A DNA stretch of 7,993 nt. Origin: an uncultured Elusimicrobiales bacterium. GTDB lineage: Bacteria > Elusimicrobiota > Elusimicrobia > Elusimicrobiales > Elusimicrobiaceae. The stretch is taken from positions 1-7,993 of the forward strand of contig CALUZE010000056.1 of the NCBI GenBank assembly GCA_944325235.1. Reading direction: 5' to 3'. The notes beneath the pieces were generated by a model that saw nothing but the letters and a program-made list of their open reading frames with translations, was not told the DNA's origin and searched no databases. The position numbers and the translations under genes were made by a program. Shown one piece after another: positions 1 through 5,234 of the stretch (within the stretch, counting starts at the first letter, position 1; each line of letters opens with the position of its first letter).

Positions 1-10
1 CAGTAGTCAC

Positions 11-40
11 GATATTATTCTCCTAAATTATTATAATATC
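11..40. promoter_or_regulatory. Inverted repeat overlapping a possible -10 element upstream of the flippase gene
   Basis: GATATTAT at 11-18 and ATAATATC at 33-40 form a perfect 8-bp inverted repeat whose centres are 22 bp apart, about two helical turns. The right arm overlaps a consensus TATAAT at 32-37. That -10 would place the transcription start at about 43-45, right at the ATG at 45, so the message could be leaderless; no purine-rich ribosome binding site is visible before the ATG. I see no convincing -35 hexamer 16-18 bp upstream. The arrangement resembles an operator for a dimeric repressor, but the region is AT-rich and close to the window edge, so chance is a real alternative. Confidence 0.35.
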
Positions 41-44
41 AAAT

Positions 45-1592
45 ATGGTTAATCTTTTTAAGCCCACCTCCTATACGCTGGGCGCCGCGCTGGCCGTGGG
101 GGCCACCCTGGCGTGGAAGCTGGTTTCGTTTGCCAACGCGCTGCTGATTGCCCTGTACTTCGGTGCGGGCAGCACCACGGACGTATACTTTTATGTCATG
201 ATGGTAATGGGCTTTGGCGTGACGTTTTTGCAGCGGATGAACGCCGCCGTCATCATTCCGGAAGCGATGGCGCGCCAAGCGGCCCGGCCGGGGGAAGAGC
301 GCGGCTTATTAAACGGATTTCTGTACTTTTACCTATTGTTAGCCGTCTGTTTGGCGCTGGCGGGTGCGCTGGCCCCCGTCACGCTGGCCCAATGGTTCTC
401 CCGCTTTGAAACCGCCCGCCTGATGACGGACAAAACCTTAATTACCTTATCCTTTTTACTTTTTGGGCTGCAGCTGCTGACGGCGTACTTAACGGCCGTA
501 TTGGAAATGTACCGCCGTTTTGCGGCCGCCCTGCTTACGCCGCTCAATGCGCTGTTGCCGCTTTGCTTTTTGGGTTGTTTCGGCCGTTCGTGGGGCATTA
601 TCAGCATGGTATACGGTTTTTTGGCGGCCAACGCCGTGCAAATTTTGGTATACGGCTATATGATGCGGCGCGAACTCCAGTGGTCCTTCCGCCCGGCCCC
701 GGCGGCCTGGCACCAACAGCTGACCAAAAACCTGGTAAGCAACCAGTTGATAGAACTGGCCAACATTGTAAGCAGTGTGCTGCCGGTATATTTGTTAAGC
801 GGGTTGGCGGCGGGGTTTGTCAGCGCGCTCAACTACGCCAAACAACTGTCCGATTCCCCCACCGAAATTTTTACCCTGCGCGTGGCCAACATTTCCAAAA
901 TTCAACTGACCGAAAGCGCCGCCCGCCGCAACGAAGCCAAATTCAACGAGGATTTTTTATCCACCCAGCATTTTATGCTTTTCTTGCTCACACCCTTGGC
1001 CGTGTTCAGCGGGTGTTTTGCGCCGGAAATCGTTACGCTGTTTTTTAAGCGCGGCCAATTTACGCTGGCCGACGTGCAAAACGCGGCCGCGTTTTTGCGC
1101 CCGTTGTTAGGCATTATGTGGTTTATGGCGCTGGTGCAGATGCAAAACAATGTGGTAGCGGCCGGGCGGAAAGTGAAGGAAAGCCTGCCGTATGCGTTGG
1201 CGTGCGTGGGGCTGTTTATCGTGTTGGTACCGTTTACGATGCACGCCTGGGGGGCGTTTGCGTTCCCATATACGCAGCTGGGGTGCTGCGTGGTGAGCCT
1301 GGGGATTAATTACCGCTTATTTAACAAGCATTTCCCGTCGGTCCCGTATGTACGGTCCCTGCTGGCGGCGGGGCGGCTGGCGCTGGTAAATCTGGCGGCG
1401 TTGGTGCCGCCGCTCGCACTGTATTACGGGTGCGGCGTAAACCGCTGGCCGGCCTTTTGGTGTTTGCTCGTATGCGGGGTAGTATTTTTGGCGGGGCTGT
1501 TTGGCGGGACGTATTTCAGCGGGGACTGGCAAGCATTTAGCCGCCAGTTTGCCCGGCGCAAACAACTTTTTAATGCGGTAAAATCCGCTTGA
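45..1592 (+). CDS. MurJ/MviN-family lipid-linked glycan flippase (MOP superfamily)
   Basis: A 515-residue polytopic inner-membrane protein, about the length of MurJ (511 in E. coli), with many hydrophobic segments. Members of this family move undecaprenyl-linked precursors, such as lipid II for peptidoglycan, across the cytoplasmic membrane. Family resemblance is clearest at FGAGSTTDVYF (39-49, MurJ has FGAGMATDAFF) and at LFFKRGQFT (332-340, MurJ has LFQYGKFT). The conserved Asp46 (D39 in MurJ) is kept. The R24-D25 pair of E. coli MurJ aligns with N31-A32, and the ADR motif near 270 aligns with AKQ (265-267), so transport of lipid II itself is uncertain; a MurJ-like exporter of another glycan is plausible. 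The ATG at 45 gives the expected N-terminus, but no Shine-Dalgarno is visible. The gene is convergent with the GT9 gene, overlapping it by 23 bp. Confidence 0.8.
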   Translation: MVNLFKPTSYTLGAALAVGATLAWKLVSFANALLIALYFGAGSTTDVYFYVMMVMGFGVTFLQRMNAAVIIPEAMARQAARPGEERGLLNGFLYFYLLLAVCLALAGALAPVTLAQWFSRFETARLMTDKTLITLSFLLFGLQLLTAYLTAVLEMYRRFAAALLTPLNALLPLCFLGCFGRSWGIISMVYGFLAANAVQILVYGYMMRRELQWSFRPAPAAWHQQLTKNLVSNQLIELANIVSSVLPVYLLSGLAAGFVSALNYAKQLSDSPTEIFTLRVANISKIQLTESAARRNEAKFNEDFLSTQHFMLFLLTPLAVFSGCFAPEIVTLFFKRGQFTLADVQNAAAFLRPLLGIMWFMALVQMQNNVVAAGRKVKESLPYALACVGLFIVLVPFTMHAWGAFAFPYTQLGCCVVSLGINYRLFNKHFPSVPYVRSLLAAGRLALVNLAALVPPLALYYGCGVNRWPAFWCLLVCGVVFLAGLFGGTYFSGDWQAFSRQFARRKQLFNAVKSA

Positions 1593-2757
1593 CAGCCTGC
1601 ATCACGTCCTGCGCGCGGACGCACTCCGTGCACGGGGCCGCTTCCAAACCGCGCGGACAGGCGTTCATCCAATCTTTCGTCACCCACATACAGCCGCCGC
1701 ACGGGCCGGCAGCCAGGTTTTCGTTCTTGGCGTATCCCAAGAAATGCGCCGAAGACGGGCCGAAAATCACCACACTGTTTACTTCCAAAAATTGGGCCAA
1801 ATGCACCAGACCGCTTTCGCTGTCCACATGCACTTGCGCAGCGCTTAAAAGGGGCAATAAATCCGGCAGGTCGGTTTTGCCGAGCAGGCACAAATCGGCC
1901 TCCTCGTACGGTACATTGCCCTTTTCGCCCAGCTGAACGATTTTAATATACGGAAATTCTTTTTTAAACAGCCGGAAAAATTCGCACCACCGCACCGAGG
2001 GCCACGCGCGCGTCGGGCGGGAATTTCCCCCGGACGAGTGCACGCGGCTTAAATCGTGGAACGTAATGTACGGCACATCGGTCAGCCCGAATTTTTCCAG
2101 CCCGCCGACGGGTACTTTTAACCGTTCGGTCGTGTCGTGCGGCAGTTCCACGCCGCCCGTGTAGGAAAGCAAGTCAAACCGGCGCCCGCCGTGGTGGGCA
2201 AGCCAGCGCCCCAACAGGCCGTCGGTCAAAAACAAATCGTCCAGCAAACTGCCCAGCGCTTCCTGCGCCGCGCGGGCGCGCTCCAGCACGGGCAAGAAAT
2301 CCGGCGCAATCTGCCCCAGCCGTCCTTCGTCCGCCGCCAAAAACACCGCCGCCATACAAGCCAGCACCGCCAAATCGTAGGAAGACGGCGCAAACGGTTT
2401 GCCTTCGCAAATATAGGTGTTTTTATCGCGGCCGAACAGCAAGCGGGCCACCCCCGGCAACGGGGAATAAATATCAAATACCGCTTCCGGCAAATACGCG
2501 CGGTACGCCGACACCAACCGCTTGGCGCACGCCACGTCCCCCATGCCGCCCGGCAGCCAAAACAACACGCGCAGGCGGTCCTTTTCGCGCGGGGCGGGCT
2601 TGCGTAAAAAGTGGTTTTTAAAACGGGACAGCAGCTGCTTTTTGGAATGACTCCATTCAAAAGCGCCGCGCACGATGCGGCTGTCCCGCCCGCGCCAATC
2701 CAGCGTTTGCTGCAGTTCCAATAAGCTAAGTTGTATATCCGGGGCGTCCCAGTTCAT
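1570..2757 (-). CDS. Glycosyltransferase family 9 (heptosyltransferase-like)
   Basis: A 395-residue predicted cytoplasmic GT-B enzyme. GT9 enzymes transfer heptose or related sugars from nucleotide donors during LPS core or surface glycan assembly; the actual sugar here is unknown. The N-terminal Rossmann domain starts near residue 63, with LPGGMGDVACAKR (68-80) matching the family Gly-Asp motif (D74). The C-terminal donor domain shows DSESGLVHLAQFL (312-324) and VVIFGPSS (329-336), the hallmark GT9 nucleotide-binding stretch. An extra segment of about 60 residues precedes the first domain. The C-terminus carries five cysteines: CGGC (353-356), C367 and CTEC (376-379); cysteines near the C-terminus are common in GT9 proteins. 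The ATG overlaps the upstream GT4 stop as ATGA, with AAGGA 9 nt upstream, indicating translational coupling. The stop lies inside the 3' end of the convergent flippase gene. Confidence 0.85.
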   Translation of the reverse strand: MNWDAPDIQLSLLELQQTLDWRGRDSRIVRGAFEWSHSKKQLLSRFKNHFLRKPAPREKDRLRVLFWLPGGMGDVACAKRLVSAYRAYLPEAVFDIYSPLPGVARLLFGRDKNTYICEGKPFAPSSYDLAVLACMAAVFLAADEGRLGQIAPDFLPVLERARAAQEALGSLLDDLFLTDGLLGRWLAHHGGRRFDLLSYTGGVELPHDTTERLKVPVGGLEKFGLTDVPYITFHDLSRVHSSGGNSRPTRAWPSVRWCEFFRLFKKEFPYIKIVQLGEKGNVPYEEADLCLLGKTDLPDLLPLLSAAQVHVDSESGLVHLAQFLEVNSVVIFGPSSAHFLGYAKNENLAAGPCGGCMWVTKDWMNACPRGLEAAPCTECVRAQDVMQAVKRILPH

Positions 2758-3836
2758 TTGACGGCGTCCTTGCAGAGGGTTTCGTACGCGTCCAGGTAGG
2801 CTTGCAGCGAAAAGCGCTGCGTCACTTCGCGCGCACGCTCGCCGAACTGGCGGCGTTTTTCGTCGTCTTTCATCAGTTCGGCCATTTTGGCGGCCAGGCG
2901 GTCGGTATAATTCTGTTTGACCAAAAATCCGTCCACGCCGTCGCGAATAATCACATCCGGCCCCGTGCAGTTAAAGCTCACCGCGGGCAGCCCCGCGGCC
3001 ATGGCTTCCAACAACACCATCGGGAACCCTTCCGCGCGGGAAGACATCGCATACAGCTGCGCGTGCTGATACACGCCCTGCAGGCCCTGCACCGGCGGCA
3101 CAAACTGCACGCTGTACTGCACGTCCAGCGTTTCGGCCAGGCCTTTCAGTTCGGCTTCGTCCGGGCCGGCACCGATAATGCACAGCTGCCAATCCGGGAA
3201 ATCGTCACACACGCGCCGCCACGCTTCCAGCAGGCGGTCAAAGCCTTTTTGCTGCACCAGCCGCCCGATGGCCACCACGTATTTTTTGCCTTCTTTAAAA
3301 AATTCCGGCCGCGGCGCCGTGCCTTTGCCCACCGGCAAAGCGGGATTGTAGATGACCGCCGGTTTCCAGCGGGGATGATACAACGCGATAAATTTGCGGT
3401 CCCGTTCGGACAGCACCGTCACCCGGTATGCGCGGCGCAGCAGAAAGTTGCGCAGCACCCGCCATTTAAGCGAATACGCCAGATAGCGCACGTCCAAATG
3501 GTCGGCATAAATGTACGGCACGCGCAGCAGCCAGCACGCGGCCAATACGCTCACCGTCATAAAACTGATCACTACATCCGGCTTGGTAGCCCGCACCGCA
3601 CCGATCAACCGCCATAGGCGGGGAATGCCGCCCCAAAAGGAGGGTTTTTTAAACGTGGGCAAGTTCACGCGCACGCGGTGCACGGCGGAGGAAAGCGAGT
3701 AGAAATCCGGCACGGAGTCGTCCAGCGTCAAAAGAGTCACTTCGTGGCCGCGCGCAGCCAGCCCGTCGGCCAGATACGTCATCACCCGTTCCGCGCCGCC
3801 GCCGCCCAAGGTACCAATTACGCAGGTTATTTTCAT
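2754..3836 (-). CDS. Glycosyltransferase family 4 (GT-B, nucleotide-sugar dependent)
   Basis: A 360-residue GT4 transferase, a typical family length, predicted to work at the cytoplasmic face of the inner membrane on a lipid-linked glycan. The N-terminal domain has the glycine loop and Arg IGTLGGGGAERV (7-18). The C-terminal donor domain has GRLVQQKG (191-198), whose R192 and K197 normally contact the donor phosphates, followed by IIGAGPDEAEL (220-230). The E-x7-E motif is intact at E269 and E277 within AEGFPMVLLEAMAAGLP. SFNCTGPDVIIRDGVDG (287-303) resembles GalNAc/hexose transferases of the PglH/PglJ type, but the donor cannot be named from this. The start at 3836 has AGGGGAG 3 nt upstream (3840-3846). 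A terminator ends 13 bp upstream of the ATG. Its stop overlaps the GT9 start by 4 nt, so the two probably form one transcription unit. Confidence 0.9.
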   Translation of the reverse strand: MKITCVIGTLGGGGAERVMTYLADGLAARGHEVTLLTLDDSVPDFYSLSSAVHRVRVNLPTFKKPSFWGGIPRLWRLIGAVRATKPDVVISFMTVSVLAACWLLRVPYIYADHLDVRYLAYSLKWRVLRNFLLRRAYRVTVLSERDRKFIALYHPRWKPAVIYNPALPVGKGTAPRPEFFKEGKKYVVAIGRLVQQKGFDRLLEAWRRVCDDFPDWQLCIIGAGPDEAELKGLAETLDVQYSVQFVPPVQGLQGVYQHAQLYAMSSRAEGFPMVLLEAMAAGLPAVSFNCTGPDVIIRDGVDGFLVKQNYTDRLAAKMAELMKDDEKRRQFGERAREVTQRFSLQAYLDAYETLCKDAVK

Positions 3837-3848
3837 TTTCTCCCCTGT

Positions 3849-3875
3849 AAAAACGCCCCGGAAGGCTCCGGGGCG
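3849..3875 (-). terminator. Intrinsic terminator after the degenerate GT4-like gene
   Basis: A perfect 9-bp GC-rich stem (3854-3862 with 3867-3875) with a 4-nt loop (3863-3866), followed on the minus strand by five T (3853-3849). It begins 9 nt after the TGA of the GT4-like gene. Its T tract ends only 2 nt before the AGGGGAG ribosome binding site of the next gene and 12 nt before that gene's ATG. With only five T it may be partial, letting some transcription continue into the GT4-GT9 pair, for which no separate promoter is visible in the gap. Confidence 0.8.
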
Positions 3876-3884
3876 CAGATTCTT

Positions 3885-4898
3885 TCAGTGCAACAGTTCC
3901 ACAAACGCGCGAACGAAATCTTCAAACGGATATTGGTCTTTGAGTTTGCTGGCCTCTACCGCGATTCCCACGCGTTTGCCCCAGTTCACCATCAAATCGT
4001 CCAACGCCACCGTGAACGGTTCTTCTTCCCCGGCGTTTACAATCACGCCGTTAATGCCGTTGGCCACGAGATCCGTCACCGGGTCGCTTTCGCAAGCCAC
4101 ACACGGCAGTTTGCTGGCCATGGCGTCCAACAGGATATCGGCATTGTCGGGGTTCAAGGCCGGGTAAGCAAAAATGTCGGCGTTGCGCAGCAGGCTGTAC
4201 ACGTCGCCGTCGTCCGGGACGATTTCCGTGCTGTCCTGCAAGTTGTTTTTGGCCACAAACTTGGCCAGCGCCGCTTTGCCCGTGCCGTCGCCCACAATGG
4301 TCAAATGCCACGTGGAGTGCGCCGGAGCCAGCCGCGCCCAGGTTTTAAGCAGGTTTTCAAAACCGCTGTCCTTGGTCAGTTTGCCAACGGCCACGATGTT
4401 GTTTTCTTTCTTAAAGCAGGCCGGTTTGTCGTAGTTGTAGTGTTCCACCCACACGGCCGGGTTGGTAACGGCTTGCACCTTCAGGCCGGCGTAGGCTTTT
4501 TTGTTCAACGGTTTGTCCGTGGTTTTAATGACCAAGACTTGTTTGGCTTTCTTTAAAACGGTCTTTTTGTCTTTGGGGGTTTTGTCTTCTTTAAAGCCTT
4601 CGTTTTCGGCATACACGAAGGGCACGCCCGCTTCGGCCGCGGCTTGGCAGCCGGTCAAGTTCATCAGCGAAATAACAAAATCCGCCCCGTCTTTTTTAAG
4701 CGCCGTGGCCAACGTTTTGTGTTTGGCCGTGGCGGCATATTCCTGCAGCGGGAGGGCATTGTCCTTCACTTTTACTTTGCCTTTTACGGCACGCAGCGTA
4801 ACGTCAAACCCTTTGGAGGCGAGTTCTTCGCCCAGTTTTACCCCTAACCGGGAGGCGGTAAATTCTTTATTCCCGCCGATAAAAATAGTTACTTTCAT
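3885..4898 (-). CDS. GT4-fold glycosyltransferase-like protein with degraded active-site motifs
   Basis: A 337-residue protein related to GT4 transferases and most visibly to the neighbouring gene's product: shared landmarks are ADFVISLMN (72-80), the NP at 146-147, VAVGKLTKDSGFENLLKTW (169-187), HLTIVGDG (198-205) and DILLDAMASKLP (254-265). Several residues that normally define the family are gone. The glycine loop GGGGAERV is replaced by NKEFTASRLG (10-19), the GR...K phosphate contacts read GK...S (173, 178), and the E-x7-E positions are P250 and D258. The protein is lysine-rich (about 38 of 337), especially at 102-134. The frame is intact, so this is not a decayed pseudogene; a non-catalytic or strongly altered transferase is likely. 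The start was set at 4898 because AGGAGG lies 4 nt upstream; a further ATG 21 nt upstream lacks such a site. Confidence 0.75.
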   Translation of the reverse strand: MKVTIFIGGNKEFTASRLGVKLGEELASKGFDVTLRAVKGKVKVKDNALPLQEYAATAKHKTLATALKKDGADFVISLMNLTGCQAAAEAGVPFVYAENEGFKEDKTPKDKKTVLKKAKQVLVIKTTDKPLNKKAYAGLKVQAVTNPAVWVEHYNYDKPACFKKENNIVAVGKLTKDSGFENLLKTWARLAPAHSTWHLTIVGDGTGKAALAKFVAKNNLQDSTEIVPDDGDVYSLLRNADIFAYPALNPDNADILLDAMASKLPCVACESDPVTDLVANGINGVIVNAGEEEPFTVALDDLMVNWGKRVGIAVEASKLKDQYPFEDFVRAFVELLH

Positions 4899-4902
4899 AC
4901 TT

Positions 4903-4908
4903 CCTCCT
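4903..4908 (-). promoter_or_regulatory. Consensus Shine-Dalgarno deciding the start at 4898
   Basis: AGGAGG on the minus strand ends 4 nt before the ATG at 4898-4896. It fixes the start of the GT4-like gene downstream of the alternative in-frame ATG at 4919, which would add a seven-residue leader (MLWLGGS) lying over this site. Confidence 0.8.
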
Positions 4909-4950
4909 AACCACAGCAAACCCTTTTTGCCGTATCTTGCTTTTTAGTTT

Positions 4951-4956
4951 ATTGTA
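4951..4956 (-). promoter_or_regulatory. Probable -10 element for the GT4-like gene
   Basis: TACAAT on the minus strand, five of six matches to TATAAT, lies in the AT-rich gap after the tRNA terminator and about 53 nt upstream of the ATG at 4898. No good -35 sequence sits 16-18 bp upstream (the best is a T-rich stretch near 4974-4979), so the promoter call rests on position and the -10. A promoter somewhere here is expected because the preceding tRNA unit ends in a strong terminator. Confidence 0.4.
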
Positions 4957-5029
4957 CATAAAAACCAGCGAGAAAGAAACCTATTTTTTCGTCTAAAAAC
5001 ACAAAAAGGCCCGCCGGCGTTTTGCCCAT

Positions 5030-5053
5030 AAAAAAACCGCCCTTTCGGGCGGT
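5030..5053 (-). terminator. Intrinsic terminator after tRNA-Met
   Basis: A 7-bp stem (5036-5042 with 5047-5053) closed by a GAAA tetraloop when read on the minus strand. The T run that follows is seven long (5036-5030), its first T doubling as the last stem base. It starts 13 nt after the discriminator base of the tRNA gene, so the tRNA is probably a single-gene transcription unit with a short trailer. Confidence 0.85.
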
Positions 5054-5066
5054 ATCGTCAAAAATC

Positions 5067-5140
5067 TTGCGGGGACTGGATTTGAACCAGTGATCTCAAG
5101 GTTATGGGCCTTGCGAGATACCAGGCTTCTCTACCCCGCA
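5067..5140 (-). tRNA. Initiator-type tRNA-Met (CAT), divergent
   Basis: A full 74-nt cloverleaf without encoded CCA: acceptor TGCGGGG/CCCCGCA, D stem GAGA/TCTC, anticodon stem CAAGG/CCTTG, loop CCCATAA with anticodon CAT at 5106-5104, T stem ACTGG/CCAGT, discriminator A. It aligns closely with E. coli tRNA-fMet, including the D-loop AGCCTGGTA, the A11:U24 pair peculiar to initiators, and the G2:C71, C3:G70, G4:C69 pairs recognised by the formylase, so I call it initiator rather than elongator Met or Ile2. Three features are unusual: position 1 is U, giving U1:A72 instead of the bacterial C1xA72 mismatch; the three G:C pairs of the anticodon stem read AGG/CCU; and position 33 is C instead of U. 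Confidence 0.9.
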
Positions 5141-5145
5141 ATGTT

Positions 5146-5174
5146 ATTATAGCACTTTAAACCCGTAAATGCAA
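5146..5174 (-). promoter_or_regulatory. Sigma70-type promoter with extended -10 for tRNA-Met
   Basis: On the minus strand, TTGCAT (5174-5169), a 17-bp spacer, and a consensus TATAAT (5151-5146) preceded by TGC, which makes an extended -10. The expected start point is about 7 nt past the -10, at or within a few bases of the first tRNA nucleotide at 5140. It follows the terminator of the upstream lipoprotein gene directly, so the tRNA is independently transcribed. Confidence 0.75.
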
Positions 5175-5184
5175 ACCGCCCCGC

Positions 5185-5214
5185 AAAAAAACGGGCGGGA
5201 GAAATTCCCGCCCG
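5185..5214 (-). terminator. Intrinsic terminator after the peptide-binding lipoprotein gene
   Basis: A perfect 9-bp GC-rich stem (5192-5200 with 5206-5214) with a 5-nt loop (5201-5205), followed on the minus strand by seven T (5191-5185). It lies 20 nt after the TAA of the solute-binding protein gene and closes the peptidase-lipoprotein unit. The T tract ends 10 nt before the -35 of the tRNA-Met promoter. Confidence 0.9.
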
Positions 5215-5234
5215 CTCCGTTAAAACTAAGTGCG

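Noticed and set aside
1547..1571. Hairpin GTTTGC-loop-GCAAAC followed by T5 near the end of the flippase gene
   Set aside because: The stem is only 6 bp and modest in GC, and termination there would come before the stop codon at 1590-1592, leaving a message without a stop.
2802..3617. Plus-strand open frame of 271 codons inside the GT4 gene
   Set aside because: It lies wholly antisense to a clear GT4 transferase and shows the His/Gln/Arg-rich composition of a shadow frame, with no recognisable domain.
3678..4556. Long open frame on the plus strand opposite the two GT4 genes (292 codons)
   Set aside because: It is antisense to two well-supported genes, has no family resemblance, and is rich in His, Arg, Gln and Val as expected of a shadow frame in GC-rich DNA.
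5010..5019. CGCCGGCG palindrome in the gap after the tRNA-Met terminator
   Set aside because: A short self-complementary GC stretch with no usable loop or clear T tract geometry; common by chance in GC-rich DNA.
5067..5140. Reading the CAT tRNA as elongator Met or lysidine-type Ile2
   Set aside because: The A11:U24 pair, the D-loop and the acceptor pairs match tRNA-fMet closely; elongator Met and Ile2 have a pyrimidine at 11 and purine at 24.
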